Shown here piece by piece: positions 32,999 through 42,118 of a stretch of DNA of 64,000 nt. The translations under genes and the position numbers were made by a program. Positions within the stretch are counted from its first letter, which is position 1. Every line of letters starts with the position of its first letter. The notes beneath the pieces were generated by a model. That model saw nothing but the letters and a program-made list of their open reading frames with translations. It was not told the origin of the DNA and did no database searches. The DNA comes from Aliiroseovarius sp. M344 (GTDB lineage: Bacteria; Pseudomonadota; Alphaproteobacteria; Rhodobacterales; Rhodobacteraceae): assembly GCF_025140835.1 (NCBI RefSeq), contig NZ_CP081153.1, positions 1,984,001-2,048,000 on the forward strand, in the 5' to 3' direction.

Positions 32999-35767
32999 TT
33001 AGCCGCCAAGCGACCACCAGCCTTTGCGTTTCGGCTTGGGTGGTTCATCCGGCTTAACCTCTGCCGCCGGTGGTGCAGCGGGTTCGGCAGCCGCCATGGC
33101 CGGCTTCGGCGTTGGCTCGGCCGCTGGCGCTGCATCAGGCGCAGCGTCCTCGGTCTTTTTCTTCCGAACCGCAGGTGCTCTTTTACGCGGGGCCTTTTTG
33201 GGCTTTGCGTCGTCTTCCTTCACCGGCTCGACCGACGCCTCCGCCTCGGCAGCCGCTGCCTTGGGTTTTCTGGCGCGCGGTTTGCGCGCGGGCTTCTCTG
33301 CCGGCGTCTCGTCCCCGTCGACCGGTGCCGTCGCGGGGGCTTCGGCCTCCTCTGCCTTTGGCTTGGCCGCGCGTTTGCGCGGCGCACGCTTGGGTTTGGT
33401 TTCGGCCTTGGTCTCTTCTGCGGGAGCGTCAGCTTCAACCTCGGGCTCGGCGCCTGTCGCCTCTGCTGACACCTCGTCAGTCTTTTTGGCCCGACGACGT
33501 GGCGCGCGTTTGCGCTTTGGTTTCTCTTCGGCATCCTCAGCAGGTTTCTCTGCATCGGTGTCTACTTCTGGTGCACCCTTAGCCTCGACGTTGTCGCCGC
33601 CGGTTTCAGCGTCGCCACCGCCATTCTGGTTGTCCTGACGATTGTCATCGCCGTTGGACGGCTTGCGACGCCGCCGCCGACGACGGCGTTTCTTCGGCTT
33701 GGTCTCGTCCTCGCCCGAAGCTTCCGAATTGACTTCGGCCTCTTCAACCACCTCGGCGTCGTCGATGTCATCCATCAAAGACGCATCAACCGAAACGACC
33801 GGTGCTGTGGCCTCGGGCACAGTACGGGTGGCGGTTTTAAACTTCTCTATCGAGTAATCGGGCGAGATCAGGAACGGATCGGCTTCGATCCGAACGGCCA
33901 TACCATAGCGCGCTTCGATCTGTGCGATGTGCTCGCGCTTGTTGTTCATCAGGAAGTTCACGATGCCCACAGGGGCTTTGACCAAAACTTCACGCGACCG
34001 GCGACGCACGCCTTCTTCTTCCAGCTGACGCAAGATCGACAAAGCAAGGTTGTCGTCCGAGCGGATCAGACCCGTGCCGTGGCAATGGTTACAAGGCTGC
34101 GTTGTCGCCTCGATCATGCCGGGGCGCAGACGTTGGCGGGACATTTCCGCCAAACCAAAGCCCGAAATACGGCCCACCTGAATGCGCGCGCGGTCAGTTT
34201 TCAGCTTGTCTTTCAGACGCTTCTCAACCGCGTTGTTGTTGCGGCGCTCTTCCATATCGATGAAGTCGATCACGATCAGACCCGCAAGGTCACGCAGGCG
34301 CAACTGGCGCGCCACCTCTTCGGCAGCCTCAAGGTTGGTCTTCAGCGCTGTTTCCTCGATCGAACCCTCTTTGGTGGCCCGGCCAGAGTTCACGTCAATC
34401 GCGACCAGCGCTTCCGTTACACCGATGACAATGTAACCACCCGACCGCAGTTGCACGGTGGGGCTGAACATACCCGACAGATAGCTTTCCACCTGATAAC
34501 GGGCGAACAAGGGCATCTGGTCGTGATACAGTTTCACGTTCTTGGCATGGGACGGCATGATCATTTTCATGAAGTCCTTGGCGGTGCGATAACCGGCCTC
34601 GCCCTCAACAAACACTTCGTCAATCTCGCGCGAATACAAGTCACGGATCGAACGTTTGATCAAGTTGCCTTCTTCATAGATTTTCGCGGGGGCTGACGAA
34701 TTCAGCGTCAGCTCGCGGATCTGTTCCCACAGCCGTTGTAGATACTCATAATCGCGCTTGATTTCTGATTTGGTGCGCTTGGCCCCTGCCGTGCGCACGA
34801 TCAGGCCTGCGCCCTTCGGTACGTCAATTTCGGCGGCAATTTCCTTCAGCTTCTTACGGTCAGGCGCGTTGGTGATTTTACGGCTGATCCCACCGCCACG
34901 CGCGGTGTTTGGCATCAAGACGCAATACCGACCTGCCAAAGACAGATAGGTGGTCAGCGCGGCCCCCTTGTTGCCACGTTCTTCTTTCACGACCTGCACC
35001 AGAAGGATCTGGCGCACTTTGACCACTTCTTGGATCTTATAGCGTTTGGGGCGCGGCTTGCGGCGCGGGCGAATATCTTCGACCACGTCGTCATCTGCGA
35101 CGCTTTCGATCTGGTCGTCCTTCTCAGAGGCGTCCAGCGGCGCGTCATCATCGTCTTCATCGTCGCCAGCATCAGCTGCCTGACCGTTGTCAGGTGCATC
35201 CGTATCGGCTGCAACCTCCTTGGGTGTGTCTTCTTCGGTGGTATCATCCACGGGTTCTTCAACCGGGGTTTCATCCACCAATTCCATCGGCGACTGACCC
35301 TCTAGCGGATCGTGATCACCGTTTTCCAGGTCAATCACATCCATACCCGATGCAGCGTCGACCTCTTTGGTCGCCACTGCGTCATCAGACTTGGTATCTT
35401 CTGCCCTAGGGCGAGCACGGGGCCGCGACCGGCGCCGGCGAGTGCGTGGTTTTTCTTCTTCGGCCGCCATGGCTTCGGCATAAGCGCGTTCTTCTTCCAA
35501 CAGCGCTTCGCGATCCGCAACAGGTATCTGATAATAATCAGGATGGATTTCCGAGAAGGCCAAAAAGCCGTGGCGGTTGCCGCCATAGTCAACAAATGCG
35601 GCTTGCAGCGAGGGTTCGACCCGCGTCACTTTTGCCAGATATATATTGCCTGCTAGTTGGCGTTTGTTTTCTGATTCAAAGTCAAATTCCTCGACCTTGT
35701 TTCCGTCGACCACAACAACGCGTGTCTCCTCCGCGTGTGTGGCGTCGATAAGCATCTTCTTTGGCAT
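32999..35767 (-). CDS. rne: Ribonuclease E/G family endoribonuclease (RNase E)
   Basis: 922 residues from ATG 35767 (MPKKMLIDATHAEETRVVVV); the frame upstream to 35986 is not conserved. Single-strand-specific endonuclease and core of the RNA degradosome. Order: S1 domain around 35-270, interrupted by a long acidic insert (about 90-235), as in other alphaproteobacterial RNase E; RNase H-like and 5'-sensor region; DNase I-like catalytic part with VDVNSGRATKEGS and LRDLAGLIVIDFIDM; zinc-link CNHCHG; then about 280 disordered residues made of Lys/Arg and Ala/Glu/Pro blocks, the scaffold for partner proteins. Ends at a bidirectional terminator. Confidence 0.95.
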   Translation of the reverse strand: MPKKMLIDATHAEETRVVVVDGNKVEEFDFESENKRQLAGNIYLAKVTRVEPSLQAAFVDYGGNRHGFLAFSEIHPDYYQIPVADREALLEEERAYAEAMAAEEEKPRTRRRRSRPRARPRAEDTKSDDAVATKEVDAASGMDVIDLENGDHDPLEGQSPMELVDETPVEEPVDDTTEEDTPKEVAADTDAPDNGQAADAGDDEDDDDAPLDASEKDDQIESVADDDVVEDIRPRRKPRPKRYKIQEVVKVRQILLVQVVKEERGNKGAALTTYLSLAGRYCVLMPNTARGGGISRKITNAPDRKKLKEIAAEIDVPKGAGLIVRTAGAKRTKSEIKRDYEYLQRLWEQIRELTLNSSAPAKIYEEGNLIKRSIRDLYSREIDEVFVEGEAGYRTAKDFMKMIMPSHAKNVKLYHDQMPLFARYQVESYLSGMFSPTVQLRSGGYIVIGVTEALVAIDVNSGRATKEGSIEETALKTNLEAAEEVARQLRLRDLAGLIVIDFIDMEERRNNNAVEKRLKDKLKTDRARIQVGRISGFGLAEMSRQRLRPGMIEATTQPCNHCHGTGLIRSDDNLALSILRQLEEEGVRRRSREVLVKAPVGIVNFLMNNKREHIAQIEARYGMAVRIEADPFLISPDYSIEKFKTATRTVPEATAPVVSVDASLMDDIDDAEVVEEAEVNSEASGEDETKPKKRRRRRRRRKPSNGDDNRQDNQNGGGDAETGGDNVEAKGAPEVDTDAEKPAEDAEEKPKRKRAPRRRAKKTDEVSAEATGAEPEVEADAPAEETKAETKPKRAPRKRAAKPKAEEAEAPATAPVDGDETPAEKPARKPRARKPKAAAAEAEASVEPVKEDDAKPKKAPRKRAPAVRKKKTEDAAPDAAPAAEPTPKPAMAAAEPAAPPAAEVKPDEPPKPKRKGWWSLGG

Positions 35768-36367
35768 ATTTTCTTTCTGCACCCCAATCGGCGCGCCCTT
35801 CCAGGCGGAAGCGTGCGGTAATCGGGGTGACTTGTCAGGGCGAAGCGATACGTGGGATGCGGCAACGCGGCAAAGGGCTTGCGCCCTACCGACTGTGCTT
35901 GCTCGATCCTCTGACGCATCATCGCGTTTCTTCTCCGGACGCACGCATGGCATCTGACGTCGCCAGAAAGCCCATGAGCGGCCCATTCAGGAGCCCGGCC
36001 TGTTGTCAGGCATCGGGCGGATTTTCAGATCAAAGACGAAGCCCTTTTGGGTGCGCCGACCTTCGATCGTCAATTTCGCGCTCCGGCGGCCAACCCTTAT
36101 CGGGTGCGTTCCGAAGCATTCTCGGTCTGTTCTGTCCCGGTCTGCGGCACTGGCCTGCATTCGGTCGACAAAACAGCGAAACTCTTGTCGGTGGTCAGGC
36201 GCCATCGCGCGATCCACCTTGAGATGACCATACGGGGTCCCGGCCCGAAATGACAATGGGCAAAATGCGTCTCAGGGCATATCAATGGTTAACGATCCCC
36301 GCAAAAGGTGCCGCAGCCGCAACGCGCGCAGCCCTTGGGCCCTGATCCATCAAAATGTCAAAGCTAT
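35768..36367 (-). promoter_or_regulatory. Long leader region of rne with a candidate promoter
   Basis: 600 bases without a convincing gene. A TTGTCA (36256-36251) and TATGGT (36232-36227) pair with an 18-base spacer on the minus strand would give a leader of about 450 bases. RNase E genes in other bacteria have long leaders used for autoregulation by RNase E itself, so this is a reasonable inference. A small frame at 35987-36256 codes for 89 residues without a ribosome site or family likeness and is not called a gene. Confidence 0.4.
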
Positions 36368-36475
36368 AGCGTTTCGAGAAAAACCTGCGACAAAGGTTTT
36401 GGCGAAACGCGCGAAACGCTGAAATTTTGAGCGGCGCTTCGAATGATCGCTGTCTCAGGAATAATTCGAAACGCT
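36368..36475. repeat. 108-bp palindromic element with 10-bp terminal inverted repeats
   Basis: Starts AGCGTTTCGA (36368-36377) and ends TCGAAACGCT (36466-36475), exact inverted repeats. Inside, GCGTTTCG and AAAACCT pair with AGGTTTT and CGAAACGC to make a long hairpin at 36369-36410, and another CGAAACGCT copy ends at 36420. The right end abuts the stop codon of the PBP1A gene. It looks like a small mobile-type or REP-like hairpin repeat, or an elaborate 3' structure of the PBP1A mRNA. No protein-coding capacity. Confidence 0.6.
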
Positions 36476-39016
36476 TTAGTAAAGACCGCCCGATGACAGC
36501 GATCCGAAATCCGCTTTTCCGGGCACCACAACCGTTTTACCGGTCGAAGTCTTGACCTTCGCCGTGCCGTCATCGGATTCGCCGCGATCAAACATGGGCA
36601 GATTGGCCCCCATCGCAAAACCACCATCAAACATCACGCCAAACAGAGGCTCTTCCCCGTCGCGGAAATATTCGGCCACAACGTGGTCGCCAGACGCATC
36701 CGGCGGCAAGCGTGCGCCGGTGAAGCGGTCGATCTTGATGAAATGGCCGCCCGGCGGCACTTTGAATTCACCGCCACCATATTCCTTGATTGCTTCCAGC
36801 ATGAAGCGTTGGAACACAGGGCCACACATGCCACCACCAGACGTGCCGGGCATGGTGCGCGGGCGGTCATACCCAACATAACAGCCCGCCACGATGTTCG
36901 AGGTGAAGCCGACAAACCAGGCGTCGTGTTCATCATTGGTGGTGCCGGTCTTACCCGCGGTGGGCACCGGCAGGTTGACCACGCCACGCGCGGTGCCGCG
37001 TTCGACCACGCCGCGCATCATCGACGTCAGCTGGTAGGCAGTGATCGCATTCATGACCCGTTCGCGGTCCGAAACAATCTGGGGCGCCTGCCCGTTGGCA
37101 AGCGTCGGGTCGTTACAATCCGCGCATTGGCGGGTGTCATGGCGATAGATGGTCTTGCCCCAGCGGTCCTGGACCCGGTCAACCAACGTCGGCTCAACCC
37201 GCTCGCCGCCATTGGCGAACATCGCATAGGCCGCCACCATGCGGAACAGCGTCGTTTCCTCGGCACCCAGCGCGTTGGCGAGAAACTGGTTCATCCGGTC
37301 ATAGACCCCAAAGCGTTCGGCATAGCCCGCAACCGTGTCCATGCCGATTTCCTGCGCCAGACGCACCGTCATCAGGTTTCGAGATTGCTCGATCCCGGTG
37401 CGCAGAGGTGTTGGCCCGTAGAACCGGTTGGAATAGTTCTTAGGTCGCCAGATCTTGCCCCCTGCAACAACCTCGATCGGCGCGTCAATCACAATGGTCG
37501 CCGGAGAAAACCCGCTGTCCAGCGCGGCGGCATAGACGAATGGTTTGAAACTTGACCCCGGCTGGCGGGTGGCCTGCGTTGCCCGGTTGAACACCGAGTG
37601 TTGATAGCTAAAGCCGCCCTGCATCGCCAGAACACGGCCGGTGTTCACGTCCATCGCCATGAAACCGCCCTGCACTTCCGGCACCTGCCGCAAGGTCCAG
37701 CGAATGAAGCTGCCGTCATCATCGCTGGTCATCTGCCGCACGTGGACAACCTCGCCGACTTTCAGCAGATCGCCGGCGACCTGGGCCTTGCGCCCAAGGC
37801 TGCCATCTTCCTGAAGACGCCGCGCCCAAGTCACGTCCTTGGCGGGAATCCAGTGGCCATCTTCGTCCTCGTCAACGCCTTCAATGCCGATGCGGGCATC
37901 ATTGCCGCCAACCTCCAGCACCACGGCGGGCGACCAACCTTCGATGTCACGCGGGAACCGCGCTGCGGCAAGGGCGGCGCGCCATGCACCTTCAGACCCA
38001 AGAGCGTCTTGTGGCAGCGTCACACCTGATGGACGCCATACGCCTCGGCTGCGGTCATAGCCTTCAAGTCCGATGCGCAGGCTTTTGGCCGCCACATCCT
38101 GCAAGTCAGGATCAACGGTCGCACGCACGGTCATACCGCCGGTAAAGAATTCCTCTTCCCCGAAATCGCGGCTCAGTTGGCGACGAATTTCATCCGAAAA
38201 GTAATCGCGCGGCGGCAACGCCTGCCGGAAGGCCGGGAAGTCGCCGTTTTGCACAGACCGCAGCGGTTTGGCCAACTCGGAGTCATAGACCGCCTTGTCC
38301 AGATAGCCGTTCTGAAACATTTCGCGCAACACATAGTCGCGTCGCTTCAAAAGCCGCTCTTTGGCGCGCACAGGGTGATAATTACTGGGCGCTTGCGGCA
38401 TCGAGGCCAGGGTGGCCGCCTCGTGCGGCTCCAACTCGTCCAGCGTTTTGTTGAAATAGGTCTGCGCCGCCGCCGTAACCCCGTAGGAGTTTTGACCCAA
38501 GAAAATCTCGTTCAGATACAGGGCCAGAATGTCGTCCTTGGACAGCGAGCTTTCCAACCGCACAGACAAGATCAGTTCCTTGATCTTGCGTTCGGCAGAC
38601 CGTTCCGAGCTGAGCAAGAAGTTTTTCACCACCTGCTGCGGAATGGTCGACGCCCCACGCAACTTGCCACCGCGCGCCGCTTCGACGGCGGCTGCCGCAA
38701 TGCCGCGGGGGTCAAATCCGGCATGGGTATAGAAGTTTTTATCCTCGGCCGAGATAAAGGCGTGCTTCACAAGCGCGGGAATCTCATCGGATGGGGCGAA
38801 CAACCGGCGTTCGCGCGCGAACTCGTCCATCAGCTGCCCCTCGCCGGAATAGACCCGGCTGATGGTCGCGGGCGTATAGTTGGCAAGCTGCTCGTGGCTT
38901 GGCAAGTCTCTGGAATACATCCAGAAAATGCCGCCGATCGCCAACGCGGCCATGAAGATGGCCAGCGTAATGCCGGTAAACACGGCACCAAATATGCCTA
39001 GAATGAATCTGATCAC
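36476..39016 (-). CDS. mrcA: Penicillin-binding protein 1A (bifunctional class A)
   Basis: 846 residues from GTG 39016 (GAGGG about 10 bases before); the ATG frame to 39190 overlaps the start region of the divergent gene and has no family match. Polymerises and cross-links peptidoglycan. One N-terminal membrane anchor (about 3-32); glycosyltransferase domain with catalytic Glu91 in SAEDKNFYTHAGFDPRG and GASTIPQQVVKN; an OB-like insert; transpeptidase with PGSSFKPFVY (Ser/Lys at about 487-490), SRN, and KTGTTNDEHDAWFVGF. In many alphaproteobacteria an amidase gene lies between mrcA and rne; here it is absent, replaced by the repeat and the long leader. Confidence 0.95.
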   Translation of the reverse strand: MIRFILGIFGAVFTGITLAIFMAALAIGGIFWMYSRDLPSHEQLANYTPATISRVYSGEGQLMDEFARERRLFAPSDEIPALVKHAFISAEDKNFYTHAGFDPRGIAAAAVEAARGGKLRGASTIPQQVVKNFLLSSERSAERKIKELILSVRLESSLSKDDILALYLNEIFLGQNSYGVTAAAQTYFNKTLDELEPHEAATLASMPQAPSNYHPVRAKERLLKRRDYVLREMFQNGYLDKAVYDSELAKPLRSVQNGDFPAFRQALPPRDYFSDEIRRQLSRDFGEEEFFTGGMTVRATVDPDLQDVAAKSLRIGLEGYDRSRGVWRPSGVTLPQDALGSEGAWRAALAAARFPRDIEGWSPAVVLEVGGNDARIGIEGVDEDEDGHWIPAKDVTWARRLQEDGSLGRKAQVAGDLLKVGEVVHVRQMTSDDDGSFIRWTLRQVPEVQGGFMAMDVNTGRVLAMQGGFSYQHSVFNRATQATRQPGSSFKPFVYAAALDSGFSPATIVIDAPIEVVAGGKIWRPKNYSNRFYGPTPLRTGIEQSRNLMTVRLAQEIGMDTVAGYAERFGVYDRMNQFLANALGAEETTLFRMVAAYAMFANGGERVEPTLVDRVQDRWGKTIYRHDTRQCADCNDPTLANGQAPQIVSDRERVMNAITAYQLTSMMRGVVERGTARGVVNLPVPTAGKTGTTNDEHDAWFVGFTSNIVAGCYVGYDRPRTMPGTSGGGMCGPVFQRFMLEAIKEYGGGEFKVPPGGHFIKIDRFTGARLPPDASGDHVVAEYFRDGEEPLFGVMFDGGFAMGANLPMFDRGESDDGTAKVKTSTGKTVVVPGKADFGSLSSGGLY

Positions 39017-39201
39017 GCGTGCGCCCTCAAAAAACTGCTTCCTTCCTATAAAGGGCGCGCGGGGCCGGGTCAAAACCCCCAAGCGGGGAAAATCGCGCAA
39101 ATCGCGCCCATTGCCGCGACGTCCCTGCGCCCCGACCGGGGCGGATTGCAACTGCCCAGCCCCCGTCCTATGTCTTGACCCAGACAACAACCGGAGGTCC
39201 G

Positions 39202-41028
39202 ATGCTTACCACCCTTCCCTTCCCCGTCCGTGATGCCAATGCACAAACCGGTGATATCCCGCTTGAAGGGTTGCCCGAATGGGATCTGAGCGACCTTTAC
39301 ACAGCCGAGGACGCGCCTGAACTGACGCGCGATCTTAAGTGGCTTGAGAAAGCCTGCGCCGACTTCGCCGCCACCTATCGGGGCAAGCTTGCAGGTCTGG
39401 ACGCTGCCGGAATGCTGGGCTGCATTGACGCCTATGAAAAGATTGACCTGATCGGTGGGCGCATCATGTCGTTTGCCGGGCTGCGCTACTATCAAAAGAC
39501 CACCGATGCAGGTCGTGCGCAGTTTTTCCAGAATTGTCAGGAAAAGATCACCGTATTCACCGCACCGCTGGTGTTCTTCTCGTTGGAAGTGAACCGGATC
39601 GACGATGCGGTTCTGGACGGATGGTTTGACGCCAACGACGCGCTGGCCCGCTACAAACCCATCTTCGACCGCCTGCGCGCCATGCGCCCCTATCAATTGT
39701 CCGACGAGTTAGAGCAGTTTTTGCACGACAAGTCGTCGGTCGGGGCGTCGGCCTGGAACACCTTGTTTGACGAAACCGTGGCCGGGCTTCTGTTTACCGT
39801 AAACGGTGAAGAGCACGGGCTGGAGGCCACCGCAAACCTGCTGACGGACAAGGACCGTGAAACCCGCGAAGCCGCCAGCCACGAGATCGCGCGCGTCTTG
39901 GGCGAAAACATCAAGATTTTCTCGCGCGTTCACAACACCTTGGCCAAGGAAAAGGATATCGAGGACACATGGCGCAAGATGCCCACCCCGCAAACCGGGC
40001 GGCATTTGTCGAACCATGTGGAACCCGAAGTGGTCGAGGCGTTGCGCAACGCCGTGGTCGCCGCCTATCCGCGCTTGAGTCACCGCTATTACGAGTTGAA
40101 ACGCAAATGGCTGGGGCTTGACGTGATGCAGGTCTGGGACCGCAACGCGCCGCTACCGATGGAAGATGACAAGCTGGTAGACTGGCCTGCGGCTGAAAAG
40201 ATTGTCATGGACGCCTATGCGGACTTTGACCCGCGCATGGCCGAGATCGCCGCGCCCTTCTTTTCAAAGGGCTGGATTGATGCGGGCGTCAAACCGGGCA
40301 AGGCACCGGGCGCCTTTGCGCACCCCACCGTCACCAACGTGCACCCCTACGTGATGTTGAACTATTTGGGCAAACCGCGTGACGTCATGACACTGGCGCA
40401 TGAGCTGGGCCACGGTGTGCATCAGGTGCTGGCCGCAGATCAGGGCGAGATGTTGTCGTCCACCCCCCTGACCCTTGCCGAAACCGCCAGCGTGTTTGGT
40501 GAAATGCTGACCTTCCGCAAACTTCTGAGCGAGGCCAAAACCACCGCCGAGAAGAAGGTCATGCTGGCCGGTAAGGTCGAAGATATGATCAACACGGTCG
40601 TCCGCCAGATCGCGTTTTATGACTTCGAATGCAAACTCCATGATGCACGCGCGGACGGCGAATTGACACCCGACCAGATCAACGACATCTGGATGAGTGT
40701 GCAGGGCGAAAGCCTTGGCCCGGCGTTTGAATTTATGGATGGGTATGAAACCTTCTGGTCCTATATCCCGCATTTCGTCCACTCACCCTTTTACGTCTAC
40801 GCCTATGCGTTTGGAGATGGCCTCGTGAACGCACTTTACGCGGTCTATGAAGAAGGCGATGCAGACTTCCAGGACAAGTATTTCGAGATGCTGAAAGCCG
40901 GCGGATCGAAACACCACAAAGAGCTTCTGGCCCCATTTGGCCTTGATGCTTCGGACCCGAAATTCTGGGACAAGGGGCTGGCGATGATTGAAGGCTTCAT
41001 TGATGAGTTGGAAGCGATGGAAGACTGA
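39202..41028 (+). CDS. pepF: M3-family oligoendopeptidase F
   Basis: 608 residues from ATG 39202, with GGAGG 5 bases upstream (the frame also opens at TTG 39175, rejected). Zinc metallopeptidase that cuts oligopeptides in the cytoplasm. HELGH in LAHELGHGVHQ gives the two His ligands and catalytic Glu; the third ligand Glu lies in TLAETASVFGEM. No signal peptide. Single gene with a strong terminator at 41053. Divergent from mrcA across 185 bases. Confidence 0.94.
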   Translation: MLTTLPFPVRDANAQTGDIPLEGLPEWDLSDLYTAEDAPELTRDLKWLEKACADFAATYRGKLAGLDAAGMLGCIDAYEKIDLIGGRIMSFAGLRYYQKTTDAGRAQFFQNCQEKITVFTAPLVFFSLEVNRIDDAVLDGWFDANDALARYKPIFDRLRAMRPYQLSDELEQFLHDKSSVGASAWNTLFDETVAGLLFTVNGEEHGLEATANLLTDKDRETREAASHEIARVLGENIKIFSRVHNTLAKEKDIEDTWRKMPTPQTGRHLSNHVEPEVVEALRNAVVAAYPRLSHRYYELKRKWLGLDVMQVWDRNAPLPMEDDKLVDWPAAEKIVMDAYADFDPRMAEIAAPFFSKGWIDAGVKPGKAPGAFAHPTVTNVHPYVMLNYLGKPRDVMTLAHELGHGVHQVLAADQGEMLSSTPLTLAETASVFGEMLTFRKLLSEAKTTAEKKVMLAGKVEDMINTVVRQIAFYDFECKLHDARADGELTPDQINDIWMSVQGESLGPAFEFMDGYETFWSYIPHFVHSPFYVYAYAFGDGLVNALYAVYEEGDADFQDKYFEMLKAGGSKHHKELLAPFGLDASDPKFWDKGLAMIEGFIDELEAMED

Positions 41029-41052
41029 TTGTCACCCGCATAAGCAGATCAA

Positions 41053-41089
41053 AACAAGGCGCTGAAGTGACGGCGCCTTGTTGTTTTTT
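41053..41089 (+). terminator. Rho-independent terminator after pepF
   Basis: AACAAGGCGC (41053-41062) pairs with GCGCCTTGTT (41073-41082) around a 10-base loop, followed by GTTTTTT. It lies 25 bases after the pepF stop. Confidence 0.92.
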
Positions 41090-41121
41090 CAGACATGTCT
41101 GTCGAACCGATTCACGAACGG

Positions 41122-41677
41122 CTAGGCCAACGCGGGGCAATCAGCCCACCATCGAAGGCCGCCAAACTTGCGCAGCCCGATCACTGCAAACAACGCAGTC
41201 AAAAGAAACACAATGCCAGCGGGCACAGGCACCGGTGCCACCGTGATGATATATGCTCCACTGGCAATTATGCCATCGAAGGCGACTGAATTGAATGCGG
41301 CGAAAACGGGTGGCGTGACGTTGTCGATCGCGGTCTCAAACTCCAGCACACAATTGCCGACCGGACATCCCGGTCCAGCGACAGAGTTAGAAAAATAGCC
41401 AAACAGGATTCCCGCAGCCGCAATATCATTGTCGATGGGATCATAAAGCGGTGGCATCGCGGCATCGGGCGTATCAAACGTGACACCCCCCAAGATGATT
41501 GAGAAGTCAGCCACAGCCCCCCATCGGGGCTGTAAACGTTGCGGTCTGGCCGCCCATAGCGACGTCATAGATAACCGAGGCTGCGTGAGTTGGAGTGGTC
41601 AACAGCGACACGGCAAGAATTGCAAACAATTAAACTGGTCGGAAAACAGAAAAAGTTTTTGAGAAAAGGTGTTTCAT
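41122..41677 (-). pseudogene. Broken VPLPA-CTERM surface protein gene
   Basis: The intact protein would start at ATG 41677 (GGAG about 8 bases upstream) with a signal peptide MKHLFSKTFSVF and hydrophobic LFAILAVSLL, and end in VPVPAGIVFLLTALFAVIGLRKFGG, the sorting signal of VPLPA-CTERM proteins handled by an exosortase. Two defects break it: an in-frame TAA at 41632-41630 inside the signal peptide, and a frame change at a run of six C (41517-41522; six G on the coding strand). With five G the halves would join. Either a recent pseudogene, a phase-variable gene, or sequencing error in the run; the stop codon argues for decay. Confidence 0.75.
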
Positions 41678-41837
41678 CGAAGTATCTCCATCTGAAAATA
41701 CACCTAATGTTAGCATTTTTCTGCAAGTTCCGACAAATCTCGCCGGTGGCTTTGGGGCACGCGCGCCCTTTCTAGTCTGATCTCTGTGGCTTAGGTGATG
41801 CGGCCGCGCCGATTGTTTGGCGTGCACCCACAAGTAC

Positions 41838-42107
41838 TCACTTCAACTGGCTATCCTTTGACCCACGCCTGTTGAACCCTTGACGCGACTTGAAGGCCGT
41901 ATCCCGGTCCTGCATGCAATCGATGCACAATTTGACACCGGGGATCGCCTTGCGTCGGGCTTCGGGGATTTCTTCTTCACATTCGGCACAATGGGTGCGG
42001 CTTTCGCCCACGGGCGCTTTGTTGGCCTGCATCCGCTTCAGTTCATCCTGAATCGACGCATCAATTTGTTCCTGAACCGCGCCGTCACGCGCCCATCCTC
42101 CTGCCAT
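41838..42107 (-). CDS. DksA/TraR-type C4 zinc-finger protein
   Basis: 89 residues from ATG 42107, GGAGG 5 bases upstream. C-terminal zinc finger with CAEC and CIDC pairs (about 40-43 and 61-64), typical of TraR/DksA small proteins that bind RNA polymerase. The N-terminal coiled coil of DksA is short here, as in TraR. Starts 11 bases after the stop of the oxidoreductase gene, so probably the same transcript. Confidence 0.88.
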   Translation of the reverse strand: MAGGWARDGAVQEQIDASIQDELKRMQANKAPVGESRTHCAECEEEIPEARRKAIPGVKLCIDCMQDRDTAFKSRQGFNRRGSKDSQLK

Positions 42108-42118
42108 CGCGACCTCCG

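Noticed and set aside
33020..33760. Low-complexity repeats
   Set aside because: Coding sequence of the disordered C-terminal part of RNase E.
35987..36256. 89-codon minus-strand frame in the rne leader, considered as an amidase remnant
   Set aside because: No ribosome site and no match to the amidase AMIN or catalytic motifs by eye.
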